A stretch of 64,000 nt of DNA from Pipra filicauda (lineage: Eukaryota > Chordata > Aves > Passeriformes > Pipridae): NCBI RefSeq assembly GCF_003945595.2, contig NW_024104358.1, positions 868,001 through 932,000 of the forward strand, in the 5' to 3' direction. The position numbers and the translations under genes were made by a program. The notes under the pieces are model-generated. The model did not search any database. It saw nothing but the letters and a program-made list of their open reading frames with translations, and was not told where the DNA came from. Below are positions 23,842 through 37,555 of the stretch, piece after piece. Position 1 is the first letter of the stretch, and every line of letters starts with the position of its first letter.

Positions 23842-26800
23842 GAAAAAAAGAACTAAAACAAAATAAACAATGTACTGAACTTCAACTGCCTTTCAGATTA
23901 AAATTTTATTGGTGTATATTGCTGAGACTTAATTTTTAAACTTCTGAGGTACATCAGAAGTTATTTTGGGACCTTAACTTAAACTATGAGGCACAAGCTG
24001 TCATTCTGAGGTATCATCAGAAAGATTACAATGAAATGGGAAAGCAAAGAGTCATTCCCTCTAGGCCAGCTGAAGCAGGAATGGCACATCCTCATCTCTC
24101 CAAGTCCACCACAACCCCTAAACTGTACAATAGCACACTTCAATTATTCCTCTGCTTTTAGTGTGCTAAAAATAAGACTGACATCATAAACCAATTTTAA
24201 CTAATATTATAAAGCTAAGTGCATGCCAATGTCAGTAAATGAAATGTAAAATTAATTGTGCTGCAAGAGAGGAAGGCCTTGTGAAAGAATTCACTATGGT
24301 AGTAAACGGTGAGCACTTTGCATGCCCTCAAGCTGCACTGAAGTCATTACTACTCAGATGTCACGAAGGTAGTTTCACAAAGTCTTTTTCAACACGATGT
24401 TCATAATTTATTTTCAGACAGACACAAAAACCAGCTAGCCAGACCCAAGACTCACTGATGTTAGCTTTTCATGATTCCAAAGGGCAGTATTTGGCCTCAG
24501 ACTGGTGGACGGGAGGCTCTCTGTAACTGAAGTTTTGATGGAACACAAGATTGTCTCCTCTAGAGCGACAAACACATTTTCGGAAACAAGTACAAATGTC
24601 ACGTTCTCTAAATGGGCGATCATTAACCTAGAGAGCTAAAACAAACATGAAAGTAAACAGGGAAACTTTTAAAAGCTGGTACTCAACATCTCAGGTTTCT
24701 ACATATCCTCAAATCACTGCTGCTTACTTTCCTGGACGAACAAGACTTGACTGCTCTTAGCAATATACTCGCAGTGCAACTATGGATGGATGAACCTCTA
24801 TATGCTACCTTCATGCCTTAATTACAGCACTGCCAGAGAGAGTAAGTCTCCTTTGGTGGTGATTATGTTCAGAAATATGAGGCAGGCAGGTAAGGGTTGC
24901 AGGACATCACAGTCAGGGAGGAAAAAGGCAACTGGTAATTTGTGAAAACAAAAGAAAACAAAGATGTTGAAATAATTCATAGGAGAGAACACATCCTTTT
25001 AGACATCTTCCTCTTTAAAAGCCTCTTTTCTTCTCACAACTACAGTTAATGAAGCAATAGGGAGGACTGAACTTGATACCAAACAGTTTTAGGACCAGGA
25101 GCTGAAAGTATGGGGATAACTTGTTCCATGCTTCCTCAGGGCGTGCAAAATGCAGGTCTGAGTGAGTCACTGGACAGGCAGGGGAGTTCAGGGACACAAA
25201 TGGCCAATTTAACAAGTATGCTAATGTTCACTGAAGGGAATGATAATTAGAAGAGCAAGCTGTGTCTTAGGAATGAGATGAAGAGACAGTGAGGAGATTC
25301 AGTTTTTTGGAAGGAAATGTGTTGAGCTGGGAAGTTATCTGTGCTCTCTACCACTGAGATCCTGGCTCTGCTACAGAAATATTGACTGTACTTTTGTGGA
25401 AGATTGTTTAAGAACAATCTAGATATCACACAAATACATTTTTGTACATAAAACATGGTCTTTGAAGTCTCTGCATCTTGGTCATATTCTGTAGAAGGGA
25501 ATATTGCCTACTACACAGGGATTAACACCCACAAGTGTAAGTAAAATGCTGTGACAAGGTGGTGCTGCAGAATGAAGCAGCATTAACAGCCTTGTTTCCA
25601 ACATTGCTCTTGATCAAAAGAGATTACCCTAAATACATATAACTATAGCGGTTCTATAATTAATAAGCGTAAGAATAATAATTTCCAGAAAATCTGTGGC
25701 TCCTCAAACACTTAGACAGGGAGTAACTTTGCTCCGTAAGGTCACACTCTTTGGTATTTATATGCCAAGGTCTTTGCATATGTATTCACATTTGAAGAAC
25801 TGGTTCCCAACACCATACCGCAAAACTCCACCTCCATACATAATTTAACATGGCCATGTGAAACTTAGTTTAATATGCAAAGCAAAGAACACATGAAGTG
25901 ATAAACATTTAATGTGAGTGGAGTTGAAGGTGACACACTACCATAAAACGAAAACATATAAAGCAGTATTTGTTCTTCCTGTCATCCTCTGCTAGACAAC
26001 TTGATAACAAAATGACATACATGTATTTCCAGACTTAATCTGGATGCACGACAAAACCTAAAATTTAAACTAGCAGGCCCCAAGGATTTGAATCCAAGAA
26101 TAGGCTATGCCAAGAGAAAACAGTGAAATCTGATGAAATCTTTTCAAAAGAATGATCCCTCAAATGTGTCATGCCAAGATTATAAATGTAACCAAATATC
26201 CACAGAACCTACAGGCAAAATTTAAAATAGAAACCAGCCTTTGAATACAAGAATGACCTGAGCCAAAGATGAGCATATTTTTCTTTAAAAACAATTTTTG
26301 CTAGTTGTTTATTTTCAATGTATTAGTCATTAATGTGACACTGACCAGTAGCTTCTTCTTGCTTACACCCAATTTAAAATAAATAATAATTAAAAAGTCT
26401 TGCACCTACCGGAAAACCAACTTTCTTTCCCTACCAATTTTGACCTTTTCTGTTTGGGAGACATTGATTTTTTTTTTTACCGCCTGTGTTTCTAATGGAG
26501 CTTGAAATTAACACGGCTTTTTTGTTTACCTCCTAATTTGTGCACCACCATCATCAGTGCTGTCAGCACAGCTCTGGGAATAGGGCTTGTTTACTGCTTC
26601 TGCATAACCAGCAAGTGGAAGCATAGGAGCAGAAAATAGGTTTGGTTTAGAGTTTTCCCTCTATTTATTCTTTTTGTCCAGGTCCTTTTATAGGTTATAT
26701 ACTAATGACTTGAGCGATAGCGTGGCCCGTTTTGTCAATATTCCTTAAATGGAACATAGAAAGACTTGAGCTAGGTCAGGGATATGTTGAATTCCTCTGG

Positions 26801-27564
26801 TACATGTATCATAAGAAGCCGGTATTATTGTTGTGTCAGTCCAAAGCATCTGTCAGCCTTCTGCACAGTGGGAGCTTCAGCGAGACCTCGCACCACCTGT
26901 CTAATGTGGAATACCAGCTAGAGAAGTCCCACAGAAACTCATTCTCTGAGTCATGGCTTTGGCACAATATCCCAATCTCTGCATTAAGACAGCTTCCAAT
27001 ATCGGAATCCCTCCAGTGGTACAGGAACAATGTCACCGAATCAAACACTCAGGATCAGTACACAGGCTTGTACTCTTGAAGATCTGCAGCCTTACCATCC
27101 CTGTAAGAATGAACTTATTTCTCTTGGTCACCACCAAAGTGCGTGGTCAGGAGCTGATGAGATACAAATTAATTTGAGTAAGTTACCATGTCATTATCAT
27201 GTCCTTCAGCAACTACAAGGTTGCTACATGATATGTCCATTTAGTATTATGATAGGTCATTGTATAATTGACATTTGTGATATGCTATCAAACCATTAAT
27301 ATTGCCAACTAAAAATAACTCTATCCATTTTCCAGATAGCACTACAAATTCTATGCACTGATGTTGTTTTAGTGCAAAGGGATGGACTACATGATCTGTG
27401 AAACTTAGATATGTTTTCCATATGTTTTTCCCTAAGAAACTTTGTGGTCCAAGGTGAGAGGGAACAATTCTGTTCCCAAATATCCCCATGCCACACTGCC
27501 ACTGACTCTCGTATGAGTGCTGGCATAATCTGTACATGCAAGAAAACTATTTGCTCACAAAAAT

Positions 27565-27597
27565 ATTCTAAACAGTTTTAGAATAGCTGTTCTAAAA
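27565..27597. repeat. Three-arm inverted repeat
   Basis: The arms attctaaa (27565-27572), ttttagaat (27576-27584) and ttctaaaa (27590-27597) let the middle arm pair with either neighbour, giving two mutually exclusive 8-bp hairpins. It is AT-rich and may be chance. Confidence 0.7.
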
Positions 27598-30500
27598 AGT
27601 CCACCTCTTTAAGTATTATACCCATAAAAGCGTACAAGTCTGGCGATCTTCCTCAAAACAATCTCAGTAACATGAGTTTCTTGTTCCTATCAGAAACGTA
27701 TCCCTCTTCCTCAAATTCAGTACCATTTCCTGCTATGCTCCCCAGTTTCCCCCTGCATACAATATACCACTTCATGATTCTGAGAATTTAGTGCTGCATC
27801 GATTCAATGCCTTTGATGATGTGCATGCAACGTATCTAGCCACTGGGCATTCATTAATAAAAATCCTGCTTCATTTCTTGTGAAGGATGAAGAGCTGGGT
27901 TTTAAATACAGTAATGTGGTATGTTGTACCTTACCTACTCTGTCAACTGTGCTTCTATGTCAAAATAATAACTTTTAGTTAACTCAAACATACAGTTTAT
28001 TTCAGTTGGTTTTTTTTCTGTATTCTCTCCCAGATGACAGCCTTGTTGATTTCTGCTTGTATCTTCATGCCTAAAGCCTTTTTCCCCTACAGAAGGTCAT
28101 TAAGTTTCAGAGGGGCTTTTTTTCTGCATGAAGTTACCAAAATTAGTTTGTATCTCAGCACCGCCCTGTTAGCATCGCAGAGACTAAACAATTCTGCTTC
28201 CTCTGGAGACAGGAACTCAGAAAGGTCATCTCTTGACCCAACCAGGCTGTGCATATGCACTCTGTATCCCCTAGGTTGCCTATGGGCTGAGTATAAATCA
28301 TTATCAAGTAGCAGAAAGACAAAAGTGAACCTGAATTTTAAAACACATCTTCTGGGGCAGGAGAGGGGAGGGGCAGGAGATGGAGAGCAAACAGCAACCC
28401 AAACCAGAAAATAACGAAAAACCCACAAAAAACCCCAAGGCCTGGAGACTTACTTATTCTTCAGTGAAAAAAAACCTGTAAGGTATGAGAGAAAAAAGAA
28501 CCCCAAACAATGTAATTCCTAGCCTCCTAAACTGACCCTAAGAGGAAGCATCATATCTAAAGAGGAGGAGAGGTTGACTTACTTTGGAAAGTGAGTTACT
28601 TGGCCATTCATTTGCCCTTGTGGCAGGTTTGTGATGGGGAGACTTGCCTGTTAATGGGCACGTTTCCTAAGCCATCCAATCTGATTTTAATAATCTGTTT
28701 ACTTCTGGCCTGAGCTACACGGAAGCAAATGACAACAGAGACCACCAAGAGTCTTCTGAGCAACTCAGACTCAGTGGATTTTCTCAAAAATAGTTTAAAT
28801 AAAAGATACTTGGACTACACCACAAGAACACTGGGACAATTTGGGACCTAACAGTGTCTCAGAAGAGAAATTTGCCTGGAGATTAGGAAAGGGTTCTCTC
28901 CTCTTCCTCTGTAATCATGTAGTGGGAACCATTAATAGTAAACATTTGCCATTTCTTTGCAAATGAAATAAACAGGCTTCTCCTAACAACGGTGGTTAAC
29001 ACAGATGCCTGGAGTGATGGGATGTGGTGCTTTTCATTGTAATTGCTATAGCACTGTGCATCTGCTGAACCAGCTCATTTGGGCCACTGCCGAAAGGCTG
29101 AATGTTGGTCTGAATGGACCATGGTCTGACTGGGAAAACCAACCTCAAATGTAGTTTATCCCTGAAGTTCAAAAGCAGTTCTCTAAGCAGATCCCTGGTC
29201 TTATGCTCACAGGACTCAGACACAGTTTGAAGTATGCTGGAAGGATTTCCACAAGTGTTTAGTCAAGGTTTACTAAACTAAGTTGGTTTGCACCAGCATG
29301 CAAATATTTACCAGGGCACAAAATCAGAGGATCTTAAAGACATAATCCTAAAATGATGAAAATTATTTATGTTTGTATTCTTACCCACTGCTATTACAGT
29401 AATTGTCTTAAAATAGATTCATGGATTTTTCTGATTTCATTTCAATTTTTGTTGAAGACTGATGTATCATAATGTTAATGTTACATAATTATATATTCTG
29501 TAAATTAAAGCAGCATGGCATACTGGTCGGGAAAAGCACATTTCACACTTCGTTACTTCTGCTGCAACTCAACCAATGTTAAGTTCTGAATCTTCTGTTT
29601 CCAGCAGTCAGGGTTTCTTTGGTTGTTACTTTTTTCAGGTGCTTCTGCTCCCCGGTTATTTGTCATTTATCCACAAGCTGTACTGTCCTCCTGACGGACA
29701 TGTGGATGGCGACGGTGGAAGTGTGGTGGTTTCCTCTAGTGACAAACAGAGCTAACAATGGAAGTGAATGGTAGGTTTGGGAAATGCATATGGATATCAC
29801 AATGAGCACTGGAGGGGGACAGAACTGGTGGCAGTACAGCTTGCGGATTCTTAGCACATTTCCATACTGACTTGGAGTTTTGATACCAGTAGTGAGAACA
29901 GAAGAGCATATATCTGATTTATTTTGATTGGTACTGCAGAAGGAAGTCACAGCATGTTACAGACTTTTCATTTGACTCACAAAATCCAGACGTGCTGAGT
30001 TCAAATTGGTAATATTGTCAGAGTGGCTGAAGTATTAAACTGTAAACATAAAAGAGAGTTCAAAGAATTGTTGATCACCTTTAAAAGACATAAATATTTG
30101 AATTTATTCACATAGTTTTAAGAATTTATGAATGATGGAACCAGTCAGCTGTATAACACCAGCTCTATCCATATCACAAATGGGAGCGCTGGTAAGTTGC
30201 AATGCTTATTTAGTAGCTTAAAGCTGCACATGTGGATTTTTCAGGCAGCAGCAGGAGTGCCATATCTCCCACTGATCACATATCTTATTGTATGCCACAG
30301 CAGAAGAAGCACCCTCACAGATGTGAAATCTTCCCCCATCCAGACCACAAACAGACAGCTCAGAGCCTTTGGTTTCAGTCTGGCTTCTAACCAGCAAGTG
30401 GATTGTATGCAACAAAATATGCTGCTTTCAAACTCTGTGCAATGTGCACAGACGGCGTCAGTGGCCGAGCACAAAGTCTTTCTCTGTGAAGTTCTGTGCA

Positions 30501-32933
30501 TCAGCCTCTTTACCTTTTAACTCCTTCTGAAGTAGGCCTCTTACTGAAGCTGCAGGTTACACTATGCTAACAACAAACTGATTCCACGGGGATGCAGTTA
30601 TACACCATTTCACAATGCTTCCCATACTTTAAAGGATACAAACTCCTTTTATTGTCATAAACAAAAAGCTGCCATCACTGCAATGGCATAGCTGCTTCTA
30701 TTTAAGCAACTTCTATCATCTCCTTGTGCTTTCAAGCACTCTGAAATACCAAGACTCACAATACCACCAAATTTTACATATCAAGGCAAATAAGGGTTAA
30801 GTTTCTGGTCTGGTATCACCAGAAGCTCAGAGCAGAAATAGAGTCAACGTGTCCTGAACGGCAGTCCTGCACTGTAACCCCAAGCACATCCTTCCATAAA
30901 GGTACTTTATTTCATGATGCACATTTTTCTTTCCAACTTGGCAGTTTGACTTCTTTTTAAGACTTTTAATTATAGTTCAAATTATGTTCAATTTATTTTT
31001 CCATGGCTGCTTTTTTCCTGTCTAGCACTCTTCTGTTTTTTCCTCTCTCCAGAAACACCAAATGTTTTAAAACCTCTTTTGTTGATAGCAAGCAGGAAAG
31101 GAGGAGAATTTTTTGAGAATGTCTCTCTCCATGGAGGAAACAAAACAGATGTTGTGCCCTCCTCAGGGAGAAGGATCCTATCACACAGCAGGTGTGAGCA
31201 AAGGCTGCTTTGCGTGTGGAGAGAAAGAGCCGCATTAAAGGATCTTGCTGGAAAAGCAAAACTGATAGCAAAAGCATTTGTTCTTTTGAGTCAGAAAGAG
31301 AAGTTCATTCGCCTAAAGAAAAGAAGGGATATGGAGAAAGCAGTAGGGAAAATAACACCCTGCTTTGCATTGGCAGGAGGAGCAAGGGCTACTGCCAACT
31401 TTCCCAATATTAATCTACCATTTCCCTTAAAGCAACAGTTCTACACAACAAAGAATGGCATGAAAATGTCTACTTTGGTTTTATAAAAGCTTTAATGCTT
31501 CAGCCTCAAACCAAGAATAGCCTACAGACCCCACCTCCCAAAACATCCATAGCAAAATGTGGGTTCCTTTTAAACCTCATTATTTTTGAAGGGGGTCAAC
31601 ACTGGCCTTTTTAAGAATTTAGGCTGACATTATTGGGTAACTTTTACAACCTGAAAGATCTCCTAAACCCTTCACTGTGACCTCAAAAAATAATTTTAAA
31701 AATTCCCTAGCATAATAAGAAACAATTACTGAAAATATAATTTCACCTTTTGAAACACTTCCTTTGTATATATGTGAACACCAGTTAAGAAATAATAATG
31801 TTTGTGTTAACACCAGTAAATCTCAGACAACTCAGAGTCCCTACAGAAGCACAGCCCATTGCATATGGCAATAATTACACAGAAACTGGCACAGTTAGTT
31901 CCATCCTCTTGATATTGGCCTCACTTAGGATGAAACAGTGATGATCAGTCTCTATCACACAGGGGGAAAAGGTCAGAGCAGCTTTCTCCATCTCCATGAA
32001 GACCGGTCTACTAATGTAAAGAAAAAAATATTTCCTTTTGAGTTTTAATTTTTATTCTCTCACAGATCAAAGAGTATCTTCCCCTGCATGAATTAAGTCA
32101 TGTTTGCATAAATGTCAGCTCACTTTTAAGGACACTCCTGCATTACAGGCAGCCAGTTTTATCTGCAGAGCTCAATTTAAAAAAAAAGGAGACATCAAAT
32201 GAGCTGGTCCCAATGCTGCTTCCAAGATTAAATTTAAGAAGGGACAGGTGTTCATAGGCATTATTTATACTGAAATGCAGGCCCAGATGCATCCCTAGAA
32301 CCTCCAAAATTCTTCTGTCACCTCCCCTGGCATCTTTTTTCTTTTATGTGGGAATGATGCCACAGCAAATAAGACCCTGTTTGCTTACGAATGAAAGAGC
32401 TAGGGTATTTAGGTACCCTTTCACTTGTTTAGTTCATCTGTTCAATTTTGATGGATGCATTTTTGACAAGTCCTCAGTAAGCAAAACTGGCTGGTTTACA
32501 CAGGGGGCTAAGGGTGCTGGAGGACAGGCAAGGCTGCTGCATACTTGCATATATAAATAGGCAACAGCCAAATGCTGCTCAAACTTGCTGAGAAGGGTTA
32601 GCACATTGTGTCATGAACACCACAGTTGTATAAATATCACCACTGAGTGCAGCAGGAAATCAACAGAGAGCGGCACCAGAGGTGCAGGAGGAGAACACAG
32701 AGCCAAAGCTACAGCAGCAGATCTGTTCAGAAACCCCCAAACCCATGTTCCCAGGACCTGTATGCCTTGGAGCTCACACCACAGCATAGCAATTCATCAG
32801 ATCATATATGGTGCACAGACTTCTGTTCTTTGCATTAATTATGGCAGAGACCAGGGCACTGTCACTTCTGCACAGCCTTTTTTACTGCAGGTAACAGTGT
32901 CAAAGCATTGTGAAAAAACCCCCTCTTCCTCTG

Positions 32934-32948
32934 AAAAAAAAAAAAAAA
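32934..32948. repeat. A15 homopolymer
   Basis: Fifteen consecutive A. It is not attached to a recognisable retrocopy. Confidence 0.95.
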
Positions 32949-35177
32949 TACATCTTTTTTGGGTTGGAGTTGCTTTTGCATGACAAGTGAGTCAGCCAAT
33001 GTTTGGAGGTGGAATTGCCTGGAATAACTACCAGCAGGAGTCCAGTTCAGTTTTACATAGGAACACTATTCTAAAGCAAAGGACAGCTAAAACCCAATTG
33101 TTTTCTTTTTGTGGTATCATGTTCTAACTGCAAATAGCCATTGTGGCCTCAGTGCTACCTTTCTGACCTAGCAGCGAAGGGACAAGGGACAGGTCTGTGC
33201 ACTGTGCCAGTACTACTGCCCGAGAGTGGCAGTGGTTCACACTCTTTGTGTCAGTGGCAGGCCACAGACTCTCAGCAAAGCAGGTGACTTCATCAGATCT
33301 TATAGAGCCATGCTTTGTAAGAACTGAAAGAAGATCCCAAGTCCAAACTGTCTTTACTTTTTTTACTCTCTTTGAAGTGGAAACGTGTTCTGCTGCATAC
33401 ATGAACCTCTGGAAATACTGAGAAGCCAGGCTAGGTTTGTCTCCATTACTCAAATACACTCTGTATTTTCTATTCTTGAGAAATAAACAGATTAATAAGT
33501 TTGGTCCATCAAACAATAAATAATTTGTGTGCACAAATAGATTTGATTGACAACAGCCCAGTGATGCACGCTACCAATGCAGCAACCTGCCTGCTGCAAA
33601 AGCAATGTGTTCTCCAGCTCTCAGAAAGCAAAGGGATACAGCTGCTGAAGGATGATGTGAAATTAAAGAGGGAATGAAACGTGTGATCTTATTTAATCAC
33701 ACCTGGTGCTTCAATTTTTCAGTAACAGCACCCTGCTAGACTGTGTCAAATCAGTTCTACAAAGAAAAAAATTATAGTTGGAAAAATGAATTAACTCTTT
33801 CATCCCTGCTGTTAATATGTTATTCTAGTCAGAAACGTCTTTAGCAGTGGCTGTTAAAGATCCTTTTTTCTCAGATGAAAGGTGCTCAGCATCTGACTAA
33901 ATGGAGCTCAGTGGATGACAGGGCTCCTGTGCCAGCAGGTGAGTGTGTGCCCTCCACATTGAGAGAAGTACAGGTCTTAGGTGTGTGAATAAGCTATTAT
34001 TATACAAAACAAATCTTCCTGGTCAGAATCAACTTGAAGGATTGAAGTGTCACACTGGGACCAGTCGTTTCTATTTGTTTCCTTAGGTGGGTGGCACATA
34101 TGTGCAGAGAGACAGTCAGAGGAAGCAGGACAGCTGGGAACAGCAGAATGCAAAAGGGCAGAAAGCAGCTCTTCCCTTGCTTTGGATGCTCTGCTCAGCA
34201 CAGATGTCCTGTAAGAAGAAAATTTATCCCAGCAATTCCCTGGTTTCTGTTTTCTTTTGGGCTTTTCTTTTTTGAAGATTTTTGTTTGTTTGTTTTAAGT
34301 CTTATTTTGCAGTTTGGGTTAATATTAAATATCAAACATAATTTCATTCTGCGGGCATTGCACAGTGTGATTACTGTGTCTCATTGGCTAGTCAGACACT
34401 GTTCCTCAGTGTGCCCTATGTACTAATAAATCACTTGTGGTAATAGACAGTAAGGTGCTCTATCTAATGTAAAAAATAGCAATTGTGGTCAAATGTTCCA
34501 TTCTTTGGGGAAAAGGAAAAAAAATAATCCTTCTACATTATTTCATTCAGCAGCAGAAAACAAAAAGCCAAGGTATAATTAGCTTAACATAAACATCTTT
34601 ATATTAAATTCATCGAGAAGAAAATCAAACATGAAAAATAACTATCGGGCCTACATTCTGGTCTCCTCATTGAATTAATGTCACCAGTATGACACTGGAC
34701 AAAGTAAGATATACAAGGCTATTGTCTGGATGAGCTGTGTGTTTGGAGAGTAGTTCATTATTTGAGGGCAGAAATTTCTACATGCAAGTGTTACTTGTTT
34801 AAGAAATTGGTATTTATTTGGACAATACTGTCTCATGAGACATCTAATTTTTACAGTATGGATTCAGCCAATTTACTGAAATACTAAGGCATTAAAGTAA
34901 ATACCTCAGAACAATTTTAAGAACATTGCAGTCTCTTCATCATTACTTGTATAACTCATACTCAGAGAGATTATCACACCAAGGAGCATTTTTTTAATAA
35001 ATAAAAAAGACCTTCACAAATAGAAGATGCTAACACTGCAACACAAGGGTTTAAATTAAACCAGGGATGTTTAAAATGCTGAATATAATCACGGTTCAAA
35101 TTAACAAAGAGAAAACCTTGGTTTAAATCAGTTTTATTCTCATTTTACATTTTTAATAAGTGTTTTCCTTTAGTGGA

Positions 35178-37400
35178 CAGAATCAAAGACAGAACTGAAA
35201 TGAACTTAAAAAAATCATCTAGTCTACCCCTTCACTTGAGGCAAAGGCAAATATCCACACAGCTGACTCCTACCTATTCCTTGCACATACAAACCCGCTC
35301 TACTCCAGTTCCCCCAAACACTCCATTGCAATAGGCTTACAATATGTTTCTAATACCCAAACTAAACCTCCTTAGATGCAAACGGAACTAATTACTCTCC
35401 CTCTTACCTTTGGGTAGGTGAAGAGGGCATGCTTACACACCACTGTGATTCTGTATCACAAATCCTTTAATATACTCCAAAGATTGTCTCTCTTTCTATC
35501 TTTATCCTTGCATCCTGGATCTAACTCTTTCAATATTTCCTCACTGGTCTTTTCTAAATCTCTGCTCACTCCTACAGCTCTTTTTCTGGCATTCTCCAGT
35601 TTGCCTATACTGTTTCATGGTGTGAAGCCAGCTCTGGACACTATCCCAGCAGAGTGACAGCCAACAAAAACGAGTGAAGGATATCCTATGGCTTACACGC
35701 AAGACTTACACTTACATTAAAGTCTGGTGTCTTCCCCATTTTCTCCACCAGCCATATCCCAGTGTGACTCATATTCAGCTTGTGATATCCCAATACCACA
35801 TGCTCTCTCACTGTTACTTACTCAGATATCCCTAGTCTGCATACATACATTTGTTTTCCCTTCCTGGGGAAAACACTTCACTGCAGGCCTTACTCACGTT
35901 TGCTGAATTTCCATCTTACTCATTTTAACCATTTCTCCATTTTTTCACTTGGGACTAAACCTGCCTTCCACTATATCCAAGGCCTATTGGAGCTTTTAGT
36001 CCCTCACACGCTGCATTGTCTAGTCCATTGTTCAAGACACTAATGAAAACCATGGGCAGTACTGACTTGGGGCAGAATCTAACAGCACTGCACTTCAGGC
36101 TCCCTCCCCACCTGCCAAGCAAACAATTACTGTTTCTTGAACACAGTACTTCAACGAGTCCTTCACCTGCCTTACAGTAATCTCACCTAAATGATTTTTT
36201 AACCTGTTTACTTTTAAGAAGGCTACATGGCTTTCAAAACACTGCAAAAAGCTGTACTAAAGACATACCTATTACTTTTATCTCCTACACCTCTTGTTCC
36301 ACTCAAAAAGGAAATTAGAGAGGTTTGACACATTTTTTTTTCTTAATAAATCCACACTGGCTGTTTTTCTATCAGCTTATTATCCTCTAGGTGTTTACGA
36401 ATTGATTAACAATTTTCAGGAGCATTTCATCATGTATCAAAGTTAAGATGACAGGCTTTCTCATTTTCATGTTTAAATTTGCCCTTCCTCATCCTTCACA
36501 AGTTCTGAAAGATAAAAGCTAAAGTTCAGGGCTGGTCTCATCTGACTGCCAGGCACCTGGGGGCAATTTCATGAGACCCCAGTGATTTGACTGTCTCTAG
36601 CTCCCCTCCATTACTTCATCTCTGTCCCCCATTCCAGCTTGTTCTTTCCCCTCTATTTAAGTTAACTTAAACTGTTCCAGGAACCCCCATCACAACTAAC
36701 CTGTTTGGGAAAAATGAATCCAAGAAAGGCTGGTGTTCATCCTCCTCATTGTGATCAACTTTCTCTTCCTTGTCCACAAAGTAACACACTCTAATTTCCT
36801 ATATCTCTCCCCTATTTCTGTAGTACTGAAAAAACTGAATTTTAATACCCCTTGTAGTTGCCACTCATTAAACTAGGTGTTTGTGCTACTTTTTAAATTT
36901 GTTCATTCCCAATGCATTATCCTCTTGTCATTAGTAATAGCATTCCTGATTTTCAAGTAATTGCAGAGGGCTGAAGTACTTGTGATATTTTATGTTTTCC
37001 TCCTTCAGTGGGATGGTCTGCTGCTGTGTCTGTAGTATCTTGTCTTCCAAAAGCCTGTCAGCTCCCTTGGACTTTTTTTCCCTCCTTTCCTAGCTCTTAC
37101 CTATCAATTCCAAAGTTCAAAGAAACCAGCTCTTTTCAAGTCATTTGACATTATTCAGCTGCTTTCACTCATTCCTTCCTTTCCTTCAGATCAGAAACCC
37201 TTTTGTGATCATTTTCACTCACAGTCTTGTCTTCAAATTTTCAACCACTTTCCTCTGATGACTCAGAATAAAGCATAAAGTAAATTTCTTCACTAATTTC
37301 CTTTGCTCTCAGAAACAAAAGTAACCCTCTTTCGATTTTAACTCTTATCTGACAGCCTAGACAAGATTCACTTGACCAAGGATAGGCATCTATTCACCTT
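35178..37400 (-). mobile_element. Long, ancient amniote-type CR1 LINE copy
   Basis: A strongly diverged CR1 copy of about 2.2 kb lies in minus orientation, with its 3' end at about 35178. On the plus strand it starts with the decayed end signature aaaaatcatctagtctaccc. It continues through 3' UTR and ORF2 C-terminal blocks (ggtcttttctaaatctctgc near 35548, ccagctctggacactatccc near 35627). It then passes blocks that recur in old amniote CR1s: a region like aatccacactggctg near 36349, tcctctaggtgtttacgaattg near 36383, and attccttcctttccttcagatc near 37171 followed by gtgatcattttcactcacag near 37206. The order matches, from memory, the reverse complement of old CR1 consensus sequences of turtles, crocodiles and birds. 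Coding frames are gone. Limits beyond about 37390 are uncertain. It is the longest and probably oldest element in the window. Confidence 0.78.
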
Positions 37401-37555
37401 GTCACCCCAGAGGTCAGGCTCTCCCAGAGTGAGATTCAACCTATACCATAGTAAATGCCCAAAGCAAATCACATCAAACATCTCTGACGGTTCATATTTT
37501 TCCTAGAGTGAACCACAATGGGAAGCTCTGACAATCAGCTCACACACTGGCACCT

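Larger units (their letters stand above)
21663..35177. other. Long unique non-coding stretch
   Basis: No exon or transposon is recognised. Small structures listed elsewhere are a 20-bp palindrome with a 26-bp-period duplication (23798-23841) and a three-arm inverted repeat (27565-27597). A run of fifteen A lies at 32934-32948. A TATA-like tatataaata at 32549-32560 has no other promoter element around it. Open frames at 28034-28414, 31079-31486 and 33124-33534 resemble no family I know. Confidence 0.45.

Noticed and set aside
28034..28428. Overlapping open frames on both strands
   Set aside because: Low-complexity composition and no recognisable protein on either strand.
31079..31486. 135-codon open frame on the plus strand
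   Set aside because: Starts at TTG, is lysine/arginine-rich because of purine-rich DNA, and matches no family.
32549..32560. TATA-box-like tatataaata
   Set aside because: No initiator, CpG island or downstream exon; AT-rich matches are expected by chance.
33124..33534. 136-codon open frame on the minus strand
   Set aside because: Starts at GTG, with no domain or splice context.
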